Notes: a model not told the origin generated them from the sequence alone. A DNA stretch of 64,000 nt from Cyrtodaria siliqua (GCA_037043455.1 JAWPHD010001328.1:269322-333321); one strand, 5' to 3'. Positions 1 through 14,175 are shown, counted from the stretch's first letter. Numbers and translations: made by a program.

Positions 1-104
1 GATGACGTGTGAAGAACGTAAACAAATCCTTTTATATCCAACCAGTATTGTTACCTTTTCATTCCAATAGTATTTGTATAGGATTCAAAGTTTAAACATA
101 TATA

Positions 105-941
105 CTCAGCAAAAATAAAAAGTATCCACTTTGTTTTCCTGCAAAATCTGAGACTGTAAGAAAGAACTTACAATTGTAGCATGATTTTCTTTTAATAACA
201 TCTTTGTTTGATGCTCACACAAAATTTCATCGAAATATACCGAATACTTAAAAAATAAATCAAACTTTAAAAACATAGGTGTGAAAACGAAATTAACAAA
301 ACTTAACAAATGTAAAGATTAGCGTCAATAGCAAGATTTAGCAGTCTAAGCCCATTCAAATACACAGAAAAATGTTCAAAACCTAGCTAATATCTCATGT
401 GTACACCGTTACACCGAATACACTCAAAAATGCGATGTCGCATGCTTCTGACGTAACGCCTGACCAAGCATCGAGCATATTTGGGACGTCGTGTACGTCA
501 GGAGGACCTTTTCCAAAGTGTTCAGGACCTTGCAGCAGCACTTGTCCGCGAATGGAACACATTAGCTGTAGAATTCGTCAGTCGTTACTTCAGAAGCATC
601 GTTACTTCAGAAGCATGCGACGTCGCATTCTTGCGTGTATTCGGTGTAACGGTGGACACATGAGATATTGGCGAGGGTTTGAATATTTTTCTGTGTATTT
701 GAATCGACTTAGACTGCTGAATCTGTGCTATTGTCGTTACCTTTACATCTTAATTTCGTTTTCACACCTATGTTTTTAAACTGCGATTTATTTTTGTATC
801 ATTCGGTATATTTCGATGAAATTTTGTGTGAACATCAAACAAAGTTGTTATTAAAAGAAAATCATGCTACAATTGTTAGTTCTTTCTTACTGTCTCAGAT
901 TTTGCAGGAAAACAAAGTGGATACTTTTTATTTTTGCTGAG
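105..941. mobile_element. Tc1/mariner-type foldback element with transposase remnant
   Basis: Two arms of about 350 bp (105-456 and 600-941) are inverted copies of each other. The outer ends read CTCAGCAAAAA and its complement and are flanked by TA on both sides (103-104, 942-943), the target duplication typical of Tc1/mariner transposons. The unique core between the arms has a + strand frame from about 481 with GRRVR followed some 20 residues later by LVREWN, which resembles the C-terminal end of Tc1-family transposases. I read this as an internally deleted, non-autonomous copy that kept only the transposase tail. Family assignment is an inference from the TA sites and this tail. Confidence 0.75.
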
Positions 942-2015
942 TATAGTTCAAAACGTTCTTCCACTGACCGTTCCAGTGCGCTAGTCCTATTGTCAACCCT
1001 TTTATATGTGCGAAACCTCTTACTTAACTTTAGAATGTTTATAGTTGCTTGTTAACAGTGCGTATTTTTGGTTGAATGCTTTCTGTGAATGCTAGTATGC
1101 TATACCGCCTGAGAGAATTTTGTATCTACGTCTGTTTCCCCAATTTTACATCATTATGTAAACCGCTTCTAAACCTACCGACGACGAGGTATATATATAA
1201 TCAAAACTCTATATAAACGGCTTTAACCAGCCAGGGCAAACTCCAGAATTAAGAGTTACCAACTCATAATTCATTTTACGCATATCCAGTCAACGGTAGT
1301 TAAGAGCCCGCGAATATACCTATACTTTTAATCGGCACATGTGCATTTTTATATTACCTGAACACCTGGATAATGGTTTGACAAACGTTTTTTAGTGTAA
1401 TTTTGTAATTATTTGGCGGGTTATTTTCTTTAAGCGAGTTAAGCGAGATATTCGCATCAACAACGATTGTTATTAGTTTTAAATATTTACTATTGGTTTT
1501 GTATAACAGTTATGCATGATAGAACGTTGAGACATTCTTATTTTCAATATTCTTGATACCTGACTTGAATCCAAACACTAAATCAAGTTTTCTACTGAAA
1601 ACGGAATTTCACCCGTATACATCATTGTTCAAACTCTTCGGGCTCACGGATACGGGTTTATAAGTTTAAACAAGTGCTTTGATAACTTACCCAAACCTGT
1701 ATTCCTTTTATTGTATTATCATTTGGTTCCATCTCGTCTGTATCATTTGCTGGAATACTAGGAGAATGTTCATTGACAATGGGTGACCGTGTGTCAGTAC
1801 ATCCCGCGTCTGCGCAAGACGATTCAAATCTACTTTTATTAAAAAATGGATCAGGCAGAACTTATCAGAACTATGTCACTAAGTTATGTCTCAAGTTTTG
1901 TAGTTTCCGCCTTACACCGACGGTGACGGTTACTTTTTTTAACTGCCATGGGACTTGGCTTGACGCTGGTGTCTGACTGAAAGGTTTTGCCAATTGTGTA
2001 TTCCTTGTCAATATT
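942..2015. other. Intergenic stretch, nothing recognised
   Basis: AT-rich sequence with no long frame, no tandem repeat and no RNA-like structure that I can recognise. A 67-codon frame starting at 1773 shows no family features. Confidence 0.5.
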
Positions 2016-3325
2016 GTATCCATGTTGGATAAGGAAATATGTAAACATTGTTGACTGGAAGGTTGGTATTATAAGAATCCAAAATTAGTATCCATGTTGG
2101 ATAAGGAAATATGTAAACATTGTTGACTGGAAGGTTGGTATTATAAGAATCCAAAATTAGTATCCATGTTGGATAAGGAAATATGTAAACATTGTTGACT
2201 GGAAGGTTGGTATTATAAGAATCCAAAATTAGTATCCATGTTGGATAAGGAAATATGTAAACATTGTTGACTGGAAGGTTGGTATTATAAGAATCCAAAA
2301 TTAGTATCCATGTTGGATAAGGAAATATGTAAACATTGTTGACTGGAAGGTTGGTATTATAAGAATCCAAAATTAGTATCCATGTTGGATAAGGAAATAT
2401 GTAAACATTGTTGACTGGAAGGTTGGTATTATAAGAATCCAAAATTAGTATCCATGTTGGATAAGGAAATATGTAAACATTGTTGACTGGAAGGTTGGTA
2501 TTATAAGAATCCAAAATTAGTATCCATGTTGGATAAGGAAATATATAAACATTGTTGACTGGAAGGTTGGAATAATAAGAATCCAAAATGAGTATCCATG
2601 TTAGATAAGGAAATATGTAAATATTGTTGACTGGAAGGTTGGTATTATAAGAATCCAAAATTAGTATCCATGTTGGATAAGGAAATATGTAAACAAGGTT
2701 GGAATTATAGCATCCAAAATGAGTATCCATGTTAGATAAGGAAATATGTAAATATTGTTGACTGGAAGGTTTGTATTATAAGAATCCAAAATTAGTATCC
2801 ATGTTGGATAAGGAAATATGTAAACATTGTTGACTGGAAGGTTGGAACTATAAGAATCCAAAATGAGTATCCATGTTGGATAAGGAAATATATAAACATT
2901 GTTGACTGGAAGGTTGGAATTACAAGAATCCAAAATGAGTACCCACGTTGGATAAGGAAATATATAAACATTGTTGACTGGAAGGTTGGAATTATAAGAA
3001 TCCAAAATTAGTATCCATGTTGAATAAGGAAATATGTAAACGTTGTTGACTGGAAGGTTGGAATTATAAGAATCCAAAATTAGTATCCATGTTGAATAAG
3101 GAAATATGTAAACGTTGTTGACTGGAAGGTTGGAATTATAAGAATCCAACATGAGTATCCATGTTAGATAAGGAAATACATCAACATTGTTGACTGGAAG
3201 GTTGGAATTATAGTATCCAAAATTAGTATCCATGTTGGATAAGGAAATATGTAAACATTGTTGACCGGAAGGTTGGAATTATAAGAATCTAAAATGAGTA
3301 TCCATGTTGGATAAGGAAATATAAC
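2016..3325. repeat. 72-bp minisatellite, about 18 copies
   Basis: The unit begins GTATCCATGTTGGATAAGG and recurs every 72 bp. Copies at the left are nearly identical, while those at the right have more substitutions and a shortened copy around 2690-2720. Because 72 is a multiple of three, the minus strand stays open and gives a spurious 24-residue repeat protein. Confidence 0.95.
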
Positions 3326-3546
3326 TTGAGTGGTCAGCATTTCAGCCAGTGACAACCAATACTAACATCTCTGACATATTAAAGCGTTTTCCGGTCACAC
3401 CAGAAATACTGGCATTCGCTTTGCCGTCAGTGCGGCTGACATACCTGAATACGCTCTGGCTCCATCTTTTCTAGTGTTTTTATGACAGTAGAAGTTAGAA
3501 ATATGATGGTTTTTTTTTTTGTCGCATCCGATTCCGCGCCGTTGTA

Positions 3547-3579
3547 AATGAATGAATGAATGAATGAATGAATGAATGA
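3547..3579. repeat. (AATG)n microsatellite
   Basis: About eight perfect copies of the tetranucleotide AATG. Confidence 0.95.
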
Positions 3580-4588
3580 TGTCTTACGGCACGTCGACAC
3601 ATACATAGGACGGCGTTTTGAAAGTTAATATGCTGCGAGTATGCGTGCAACTTCTGTTTTAACAGTCTCGGTTATAATAGGTTGCTTCTCTTTACAGGAC
3701 GATGCAACGTTTCTTTGCACGTTCTTCCTTCAATTGGGTCTGGGAACTTCCGGTAAGCATACAAATGCCAATGTAGTTGCTGACTGTTGTCACCCGTTCA
3801 CGCATTTTGGCGCGATACTGATGTTGTAATGTGTATATTCTGCACGTGGTACGAGTAATATCTTCAATGACACTATGTTAACATAGTCCAAACCGTTTTA
3901 AAACTTAACAATTTCTTCAGAAACAATCGCTAGATACTAGACTATCGGAGTAGTACAAATAAGGTAGCAAGGTTAAACATGACCTCACCCTAATTTAAAA
4001 TCAATATAAAAAGCTTAACTTTAGCTTTAAATGACTGCATCTAAAAAAAAAAGGGTTAGACATCTTAGATTATTACTTTTCGACGTTGTACAGAAATGAT
4101 CCACGTGACATCCAAGATGGTCGAGTTAATAAAAATAGCGCACACCCAAATCTCTCCATTCATATTCGTTTTAAGCATACTTTTTTCAAGAACCTCAGAA
4201 CAGTTGTGTTTGTTTTAAAATGACCGCAATGTACAAAACTATCAAATCAACAGTCCCGCCCTTGAGGTCCAAGTTTGTATAAAGAGATGTATAGGAAAAA
4301 CTCTAAACCGCTTAGCCCATTAAGATCAAACATTAAAACGGTCGTTGTACAAATTAGGACCCAAGACGGTCATCTTACTGAAACAACATTAAACGAATCT
4401 TCATCTCAAAACCATTCTAACAGTTTTCGACTCGTTTAAGTAAAAAATAATCTCCAGGTACAAAGAAAGATGAAAATATCGGACAGGGAACACAGCATTC
4501 AATGTCGACAGTCAACCACAAAACACAAAAACAAACACGCAAACAGACAAACGAGAAGGCAAAAGTAATAAAAAATGCAAACGACATC
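3580..4588. other. Intergenic stretch, nothing recognised
   Basis: No gene, array or RNA structure was recognised. The right part (about 4440-4588) is A/C-rich and probably belongs to the interspersed repeat that follows. Confidence 0.4.
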
Positions 4589-4735
4589 ACAAACACAAAA
4601 GGGTTGACAATAGGGCTACCCCTTGGAACGGTCAGTGGCAGTCAGTGGCAACAAAGGCCACTGGGGTTTTAAACCGGTTCTAGGGTGCACCAAACCTCAC
4701 ACATACCCTACTGTCATCCCATTAAAACAGGACTA
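4589..4735. repeat. Interspersed repeat, copy 1 (GGCCACTGGG family)
   Basis: It shares CACAAACACA, GGTTGACAAT, AAAGGCCACTGGG, GTGCACCAA and TGTCATCCCA in the same order with 5344-5546. This is a dispersed repeat of unknown class. Confidence 0.7.
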
Positions 4736-4964
4736 TCAAAGTTGGACACACGAAGTCCCCGGCCGTTGTCAACACAAAATGACACATCTGTTGGGGCGCA
4801 CTTTTCTTAAGTATACATAATGAGAGAGCGTTCCCCGTTTGTTCAATGAATATACTGAACTTTGCAGTAAAAGTATTCGCGAAATCGTTTGTTTGTTTCT
4901 CCTAATTTGCACTGGTGAACGAACTTACATTTTGTTAAAAAAAACACACGCATACCTATCTTCG

Positions 4965-5080
4965 ATTCTTACGGATGGTGGGAGGTATACAGTACTGATT
5001 CTACTCAGGAAAAAAGATAGGGTGATCTGCCTCTACCACGAGAAAACGACCGTCATATATGGCTTAACATCTTAACATCA
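4965..5080 (+). repeat. SINE-like conserved module, copy 1
   Basis: The block GGAGGTATACAGTACTG...TCTAC...GCCTCTACCAC...ACCGTCATATATGG recurs at 15528-15655 and 59640-59775, and its last third near 13430-13500. This is a dispersed repeat, probably the tail or core of a SINE. Confidence 0.7.
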
Positions 5081-5104
5081 TAACTATGTTAAATAGGACG
5101 AGGA

Positions 5105-5190
5105 AAAAATAGGACATTCGGCGGAGTTTGAACTCGAAAGAAATGCGTGTGAAGCGACGCTCTACCGATATCGCCATAAAAGCTAACTCC
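5105..5190 (-). repeat. tRNA-derived SINE head
   Basis: The minus strand has an A-box-like GGCGATATCGGTAGAGCG and, about 25 bp on, a B-box-like GAGTTCAAACTCC. The spacing and boxes fit an RNA polymerase III promoter of a tRNA-derived SINE. The flanking sequence does not close a clean acceptor stem, so a functional tRNA is unlikely. Confidence 0.55.
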
Positions 5191-5343
5191 GCGACGAGAC
5201 AGTAGTAAAGTAATAAAAGTAAGGATAAAAGTCGAGCAGGAAATATATCATTCACCACAAACACGCCTTCAAAACAGAGACCTAACAAGTGATTTATTGT
5301 ATCTATGTGCAATACAGACATCAATAGAAGCAAAGTATGCGAC

Positions 5344-5546
5344 ACCACAAACACAGAATGGTTGACAATTAAGCTAGGTATATCTACCTGAAACGATCAT
5401 TGGCAAAAAGGCCACTGGGTGTTTAAAGCAGTTTCTATTGTGCACCAAGCTTCACTCTTAACAACCTATTGTGGCCACTGGGTGTTTAAACCAGTTTCTA
5501 TTGTGCACCAAGCGTCACTCATAACCTATTGTCATCCCAATTAAAG
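5344..5546. repeat. Interspersed repeat, copy 2, with internal duplication
   Basis: This is the second copy of the family at 4589-4735. Inside it, GGCCACTGGGTGTTTAAA through GTGCACCAAGC is repeated twice about 65 bp apart. Confidence 0.7.
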
Positions 5547-5672
5547 GTGACAGCGTAAATAAAGAAATTCTCACCAGGCTGTATTCTCTAAAAAAAAGAA
5601 GACAACTATGTAACATGAAATCATGTATATATGAATAGAAAGTCACAAAGAAATTATTCAGTGACTTGGCAG

Positions 5673-5675
<3 letters not shown>

Positions 5676-5723
<48 letters not shown>
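5676..5723. repeat. (GA)n microsatellite
   Basis: About 24 GA units. Confidence 0.95.
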
Positions 5724-5725
<2 letters not shown>

Positions 5726-5814
5726 AATTCCGCCAAAACCAAAATTATGTTTTTTAGGAAAAGGGGCTAATTAAGACAAAATGAGTCATGGACATATAAC
5801 GACAACTTCTTAGA

Positions 5815-5918
5815 AATAGTTAACTGGGGGTTTTCTAAGTCGAAAGAAATTGAAAGAATTCACTTAAATAGTTAACTGGGGGTTTTCTAAGTCGAAAGAA
5901 ATTGAAAGAATTCACTTA
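5815..5918. repeat. 52-bp direct duplication
   Basis: A unit beginning AATAGTTAACTGGGGG occurs twice in tandem with no visible differences, so the duplication is probably recent. Confidence 0.9.
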
Positions 5919-6079
5919 AAATGTTGTAAATATATTTTAAATGTTAAGACTTCAACTAGCAATGCGGGTATTTACTGGGAACTTGGGCGGTATCCATTGT
6001 ACATATTGCGCTATGTTTGAATCGTTAAATATTGGTGCAAAACAGTAAACTCTGACAATATTATAATTTCTACTATTTA

Positions 6080-6558
6080 CAATAATTCAGTTAAAAACAT
6101 AGAAAATTGGCGTAATAGTTGGACTGGGAATGTTAAAAAGCTTCTAAACGAGTATGGTTTTGGCTATGTTTGGAATAATACAAATAGTGTTCCTTTGAAA
6201 ACATTTCATACTGTTTTTAATCAGCGTTTAGTCGATTGTTTTGTTCAAAAGTGGAACAGCGATGTTGTAAATAATAGAGTTTTGTCAATGTATATACATT
6301 TTAAAGGTGTATTTGAATATGAACCATATCGCGATATTTTGTCATATAAGTTGCGAATTGTTTTATCAAAACTAAGACTATCGTCGCATTCACTGTGAAT
6401 TGAAACTGGGCGCTACTCACAGAACAGATTAGAAAGAAATCAACGTTATTTTACCATTTGTAATTCTAATGACATCGAAGATGAATACCATTTTGTTTTG
6501 ATTTGTCCTGTATATGATAATATAAGAAGAAAATACGTTAAAAATTACTATGTCTAAA
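6080..6558 (+). pseudogene. Non-LTR retrotransposon (LINE) ORF2 C-terminal remnant
   Basis: One + strand frame reads through residues resembling the C-terminal end of LINE reverse transcriptase proteins: a KLRI..SKLRLSSHSL block, then IETGRY, then DEYHFVLICPVY, the last two being hallmark tail motifs of such ORF2 proteins. A TGA at 6396-6398 lies between the blocks in the same frame, so the copy is broken. The tail runs into a GA microsatellite. It is a 5'-truncated, dead LINE copy; the clade cannot be named from this piece. Confidence 0.7.
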
Positions 6559-6561
6559 GGC

Positions 6562-8094
<1,533 letters not shown>

Positions 8095-8175
8095 GTTACG
8101 TGACTCTAACCCAGGGCCCCTCGCTTACAGGGTGTGTGCTCTACCAACTGAGCTCACCGGGTACCCAATATCACC
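8095..8175 (-). repeat. tRNA-derived SINE head, copy A
   Basis: The minus strand carries GAGCTCAGTTGGTAGAGCA, a near-perfect tRNA D-arm/A box, followed by a TAAGCGAGGG segment and a GGGTTAGAGTC B-box-like block. Confidence 0.7.
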
Positions 8176-8317
8176 ACACTCCTCTCCCTTTTAACTTTTA
8201 AACAGCTGACTCAGCTCTTCTGGTCTCTCAGATCCCCGGTGCCGCTATCCTACCATTCTCTGAATTATCCTCATCGCCAATGAAGTAAACCAAGGGAAAA
8301 AGTGTGTCTGATATAGA

Positions 8318-8400
8318 ACTAGACCCCGGGACCCCATCGCTTACAGGGCTAGTGCATCGCTTACAGGGCTAGTGCTCTACCCACTGACCTAACTAGGCAA
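8318..8400 (-). repeat. tRNA-derived SINE head, copy B, with 24-bp duplication
   Basis: The minus strand has TAGGTCAGTGGGTAGAGCA followed by a segment close to the anticodon-arm part of copy A. The piece ATCGCTTACAGGGCTAGTGC is present twice in tandem, which lengthens the anticodon arm and rules out a working tRNA. Confidence 0.65.
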
Positions 8401-8715
8401 AAAGGCCAATATCAACACATTTTAGACCTTAATTTTTCATATCGAAGAACATCACTTCTAAAATAGTGCCTTTTGTTGTTCACTTTATTAATCAGTATGG
8501 TGATAAAACCAAATAAATAATCTGTGTACTGGTGTAATTTTCTTTTCAATAACAGTTTAAAACTTCCGAAATATTGAGTTGAAATAACATCAATCTTTAC
8601 ACAAACATGGTGCGTTTATTTTTTGGTGACGGTATTTGTGTTAATTTTGAAACCGTAATATTATTATATAAATCAATATAACAATATTTTGATTGGCTTC
8701 CGGCATATTACTGTT

Positions 8716-9157
8716 GGCCATCAATAAAAAAAAGTTTGTTTGCTGCGCTCCTACCCAGAATTTTGAGGGTGGGTTGGTAGGTAGGGATTTTTTTATTTTT
8801 ATTTTTTTTTTTACATCAAAAGCTTATCCAAACTACAACACTATAAAGGCCCTAGTACGATGTTAGGGCATAGGTTATTAAAACTAAACACAAGGACTTG
8901 CACATAATTATTTTATTCTTGTGTATTTAAGGTAGGAAAAAGTTTTATTTTTATATATTTTTTTTATATATATTGTTCGCATATATTATGCCATTTTTGT
9001 ACTAAGGCAACTTTTTGATAACCTTTGCAATCCAGATTAGATGCTTAACAACTCTGGCTAATAAAATTATCATTTGAATAAAAAAAAATTGAGTCGCGGC
9101 CGAATCGGGTGAGTCGGTCGGAGCACGGCAAACAAACATATTTTTATTGATGACCTT
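8716..9157. mobile_element. MITE family A, longer copy
   Basis: The two ends are inverted copies of about 38 bp: GGCCATCAATAAAAA...GTTTGTTTGCTG at the left and its complement at the right. The same ends bound a shorter element at 18481-18719. A non-autonomous inverted-repeat DNA transposon is the simplest reading. Confidence 0.6.
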
Positions 9158-10460
9158 AGCCCAATGATGAATTGGCACTCGGCCATAGGCCCCATTTTCA
9201 TTTAGCGCTCTCTTGCTCTGCAGAATTCCGAAAATTTTCAAATATTATACATGATTGATCATCATCAGTGTTTTCATTTCTGCCAGTGATCACATCTTAC
9301 AAACTCGGCAAATCCAGATCACTAAAAATATGATTTAAACATTGTGAAGAATATTCCGAAATTTGCTACACTCAAGTTCTCCAAGCGCCATCGCAAGTGC
9401 AGCTGGTGGAGTCATTGTCGTATCCGGTACTACAGAAACGTACCCGGGGTACATTTATGTATACAGAAACATACCCGAAAAATCTTTGAATTCCAGAACG
9501 GCCCATAAATATACAGAAACTTACCCGGACAAACAAGATCTCATTGGCGAATCGAAACAATTTAGAACTTAATAAAACAACTACTTAAACAATATTGTTA
9601 ATCATTCACAATTGCGCTATTGTTCTTAAAAACATATTTAGGCTACATAGTTAGTAATAAAATAAAGAACATATTGTCGTAAAATCGGAAGTTGTAACTC
9701 ATCAAACCCCACGCAAAAAAGTAAAGAAATATGTAGCTCGTCATTCCAGAAGAGTTGGTCAAATAGTTAGACCAACTGCATTCCTTTAAGGCAGAGGCAA
9801 TTGAGAGCGGCTTTTAAAAAGTGAATCGATTAAACTTTATAAACAATGACAGTTTTTTTTCCGTGAAATAACAGAACGCGTTATGGCCGCGTTTTACGAC
9901 ATTGCATTTTGTCTTGGGTACATTTATTTATATTTGGAGGCCTTTCTGGATTTCGATGATTTTCGGTTAGGACCTGGTAAGACAATGACCCCATCAGCGC
10001 AAGCAGCAGACAGATATTCCCTGTATAAAATGTGTTTTTAAAAGTAAATTCATAAAAATAAAATATTTCAGTTGGTGCACTACATAACATATCTTACATT
10101 CTATTTATACATGTATATATAGCATATTTATGAATGTAAACATCGTAAGGACGATGTCACGTAAACAGTTGATTTTCATCAATTAGTTGTTATATTTACT
10201 GACTTCTCAGTCAGAACGGACTGAACAGACAAAAACACATTTGTAGAATTAATGCTTTTCCTCAAATTTTGAGAAAACTACTGCTTTGAGTTTCTGAATG
10301 GGAAATATTTCTGCCACAGTTGGGGAAAAACAGTCACGTTTTCAATTTGGAAGAGGCCTTTTACAGGCCACAGTTACATAATTAAGGTAAAAAATCCCTA
10401 CGAAAAATTCATCAACTTTATAAGTTTGTTGGCAAACAGTAAAAATAGCATGTTATTTTT
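9158..10460. other. Intergenic stretch, nothing recognised
   Basis: A short region (9430-9540) repeats ACAGAAAC(G/A)TACCCG three times about 45 bp apart. Nothing else was recognised. Confidence 0.4.
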
Positions 10461-11972
10461 TAGCTCTACTGGGCCGCGTTTATGGGATGGTGAGTTGTCC
10501 GTCGTCCGTAGTCTGTCCGTCTGTTACTTTTGCCTTGTGAACACTCTAGGGCTTCATTATTAATCGAATCTTACGAAACTTTGCCAGTGTCTTTATATCA
10601 ATGAAAGCCTCGGACAAGTTCGAAAACCAGTCGGATCGGATAATTTCACGCGAGTTATGGCCCTTGTTTTGCTGAAAATGCCATATTAAGCCTTGTGAAC
10701 ACTCTAGCACCTTCATTTATTATTTGATCTTTACCAAACTTGCACAGATTGTTAATATCAATGAATGCTCTGACAAGTTCGAAAACCAGCTTAATCAGAT
10801 CAGAAACGCCGTAGTTATGGCCCTTGTTTTTTCTGAAAATTTCTGTTTTCTGCCTTATGAATGCTCTAACCACCTTCATTTATTATTTGATCGTTACCAA
10901 ACTTGCACAGATTGCTAATACCAATGATAGCTTGGACAAGTTCGAAAATCAGCTAAATTGGGTCAGTAACACCAGAGTTACGGCCCTTGTTTTTTTCTGA
11001 AAAACGCTGTTTTTCTGCCTTGTGAACACTCTAGAACATTCATTTATTATTTGATCTTTACCAAACTTGCATAGATTGTTAATATTAATAAAAGCTTGGA
11101 CAAGTTCGAAAACCAGCTAGATCAGACCATTAGCGGAGTTATTGCCCTTGATTTAGTTAAAAATGCTATATTTTGCCTCATTAAGACGAAAGGGCCTTCA
11201 TTTGGCCGGATTTCGTTGTAACTTTGCTGGGATGATCAGTACCAAGCGTAGTTGTACATAGTCACCATGTTCCAGTTGAATGATTTTGGCGGAGTTAAAG
11301 GTTTTAATACACAAACTTTGTTCTGACTAATTCTCCTGAACCCCTGGCTGGATTTAAACGAAGCTTTTTAGGGATGATCATTTCCATGTCTAGTTTTGCA
11401 AATCATTGCCATATTCCGGCTGAATGATTTTTTTGGCAGAATTATGGCCCTTTAAAGATTTTAATACACAAACTTTGTCTGATCTACTTCTCCTGAACCC
11501 ATCGCCAGATTTCAATGAAACTTTGCAGGGATGATCAGCACCAAGCCTAGTTGGGCATGTCATCGTCACGTTCTGGTTTACAGATATTTGGCAGAGTTAA
11601 AGGATATTGATACCACAGTTTTTTCCCGGGCTAGTTCTCCTGAACCCCTGGCTGGATATAGACGAAACTTGACAAGATAATCAGTATCAAGCCTAGTTGT
11701 GCATATCATCGCCATATTTGGGTTGAATGATTTTGGCGGAATTATAGCCCTTTAAAAGTTTTAATACACAAACTTTGTCCAGATTAGTCTCTTCTGAACT
11801 CTTTGCCAAATTTCAGCGAATCTTGGCAAGAATGTTCAATACTAAGCCTAGTGGCACCTGTCATTGCCATGTTCTGGTTGAATGCTTTTTGAAAGACTTA
11901 TGGCCCCTTATACATAAACTTTATCTTGAGCCAGTAGAGCGTCCACAGGCCCTCTTGGGCCTCTTGTTATTG
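10461..11972. repeat. Dispersed mollusc-type repeat 1, long copy
   Basis: It starts TAGCTCTACTGGGCC...GGGATGG with GTCCGT runs and ends GTAGAGCGTCCACAGGCCC...GGGCCTCTTG. Inside are degenerate sub-repeats of about 170 bp containing TTTACCAAACTTGCA, GACAAGTTCGAAAACCAG and TTATGGCCCTTG. The same ends and sub-repeats recur at 12640-13430. No coding capacity was seen. Confidence 0.75.
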
Positions 11973-12499
11973 TTTCTTTTTAAAATATTCTTGCACTGGA
12001 AAACATCCTTTTTATTAAGTCTTTCACACTTAAAATTTCCACTTTTCATAGACCTCCCTGCCCTTTTTAAAACATGGGGGAAACACTAGGTTGTATTTAA
12101 ATTTTTACAGTGTATTTTTTCTATACTTTGGGAACATAACCCATACCGTCATTTTCCATAAAATTTGAAAAAAATGCAGTAAAACATAAGTTTGTTTCAT
12201 AATTGTGTATATTTAATAATGTTTACTGTAAATCATGGATAACATCTATAGGCATTCAAAAGCATTTCATACTCAATAAATTTCATACTTTCACTACTTT
12301 TTTCCTGTCTTTCAGTTGTGAATTTTTGTCTCTAAATTGGGAATATGACCCAATTACGGCTATAAAAACAGCCCCAAAAACAAGCCTGGTTTATAAGCAT
12401 TAAGCACATTATTACTTTCTTGTTGTAGAGCTAGCTGTTGTGGTAACGCGGTAGAACAGTGAATCATTATGACCTTAATATATGCCATCTATTTTTCAG
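11973..12499. other. Presumed intron 1 sequence, nothing recognised
   Basis: It is AT-rich and lies just before the first recognised munc18 exon. No upstream exon matching the expected N-terminal residues was found. Confidence 0.4.
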
Positions 12500-12631
12500 A
12501 GATCTTAACAGATGTTATCCATGCCTCGAAGAAGGAGGGGGAATGGCGCGTGTTGGTGGTCGACCAACTCAGTATGCGAATGATATCTTCCTGCTGTAAG
12601 ATGCAGGAAATCATGTCAGAGGGAATCACGC
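12500..12631 (+). CDS. unc-18: munc18 exon A (domain 1 start)
   Basis: Acceptor TTTTTCAG and donor C|GTAAGT. It begins in phase with two bases completing a codon and ends with one base left over. It encodes the first beta strand and helix of domain 1, including [15 protein letters not shown] and SSCCKM, which contribute to the syntaxin-binding face in the family. Confidence 0.95.
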
Positions 12632-12639
12632 GTAAGTCA

Positions 12640-13430
12640 AAGGCCAGCAGAGCTTATGGGATGCCGAGTTGTCCGTCCGTCGTCCGTCCGTCATTAACTT
12701 TTGTCTCTTTAAGACGATAGAGCCTTCAGTTTTCATCTGATCTTTACCAAACTTTACCAGATTGTTAATGTCAATGAAAGCTCGGACAAGTTAAAAACAA
12801 CAGCCAAATCGGACCAGTAACAGCGGAGTTATGGTCCTTGATTAAGTTAAAAATGCTATATGTTGCCTCGTTAAGACGACTGGGCATTCATTTTATTATC
12901 CGATCTTTACCAAATTGTTATTGTCAATGATAGCTTGGACAAGTTCGAAAAGCAGCCAGATCGGACCAGTAACAGCGGAGTTGTGGCCCTTGATTTAGTT
13001 AAAAATGCTACATTTTGCCTCAAGACGATAGGGCCTTCATTTTTCATCCGATCTTTACCAAACTTTACCAGATTGTTAATGTCAATAAAAGCTCAAACAA
13101 ATTCGAAAACCAGCCAGATCGGACCAGTAACATTGGAGTTGTGGCCCTTGATTTCATTTAAAATGCTATATTTTGCCTTGTTAAGGCGATAGGACCTTCA
13201 TTTTCCATCTGATCTTTACCAAACTTTACCAGATTTTTCTATTATTCTTTTTTTCTTTTCTTTTCGAAAACCAACCAGATCGGACCAGTAACGGCGGAGC
13301 TACGGCTCTTGATTTAGTTAAAAATGCTATATTTTGCCTCTTTTAGACGATAGTCACTCGCTTCATTGATGTTATAAGAGCCATATTATCAAGTAGAGCA
13401 TCCATAGGCCCTCTTGGGCCTCTTGTGTTT
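12640..13430. repeat. Dispersed mollusc-type repeat 1, short copy
   Basis: It begins AGCAGAGCTTATGGGATG with repeated GTCCGTC and ends GTAGAGCATCCATAGGCCC. It shares the ~170-bp sub-repeats and both ends with 10461-11972 and lies directly after the exon A donor. Confidence 0.75.
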
Positions 13431-14019
13431 GAATCGCCAGAAAAATTGACCATCATGTATGGCCTAACATGTCTTAAAATGATGTAAAAGACCATTCCAA
13501 CCATTGTGTTTTTTATGCTCAGTACCACTGTAGTGAAGGGGGTGGGCATATAGCTATGTCTGAGGGAATCGCATATAAGTTATATAGTAATATATAGTCT
13601 GTTATATTGCGTGCTCAGTACAACATTAGTGAAGGGGACATATCGTGTTACTATCTGTCATCCAACCTTGGTTACTGTATTTATTCTGAGGTAAACGAAA
13701 TACGTCCAAATTGTATTGAGCCAAAATCATTGGAACATTCATTAACAAAGGTTTTTAATCAACATCCATCATCGTCAATAATCAATTCACGTTAACGTTT
13801 AATCATTTAATAGTTTCTATCACTAATTTATTTTACTAGGATCCTTCTCATTTCGATATGTAGAAAAATAAAATAAAAATGTCCCTTTGTCAATGAGTGA
13901 ATGAATAAATGTCAGAGAGGTATGTTTGGATCAAAAAGAGTGAACCCCTCCTTCATATGCCCGCTACTTAAAAAAAACAGTTTACAATATTGTTTTCAGA
14001 GCCTTATTTTCTATTGTAG
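13431..14019. other. Intron sequence with a partial SINE-like module
   Basis: Positions 13440-13500 resemble the end of the module at 4965-5080 (CATCATGTATGGCCTAACAT). The rest of the intron up to the next acceptor shows nothing recognisable. Confidence 0.4.
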
Positions 14020-14175
14020 TGGTGGAACACATCAACAAGCGGAGAGAGCCCCTGCCCCTTCTGGAAGCTATCTACTTGATAACCCCCACAGAGAAATCCA
14101 TACGCGCCCTGATGCAGGACTTCTGGAATCCAAACAGTGGACAGTACAAGTGTGCGCACGTGTACTTCACTGAAG
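14020..14175 (+). CDS. unc-18: munc18 exon B (domain 1)
   Basis: Acceptor CTATTGTAG and donor G|GTACAA. It encodes [34 protein letters not shown] and CAHVYFTE, the central sheet of domain 1. Phases fit exons A and C. Confidence 0.95.

Noticed and set aside
106..940. Two similar ~67-codon frames at both sides of 457-599 as a gene pair
   Set aside because: They are the two arms of one inverted-repeat element.
2008..3355. Long minus-strand frames with a 24-residue repeat
   Set aside because: They exist only because a 72-bp tandem repeat lacks stops; there is no start context, splice or family evidence.
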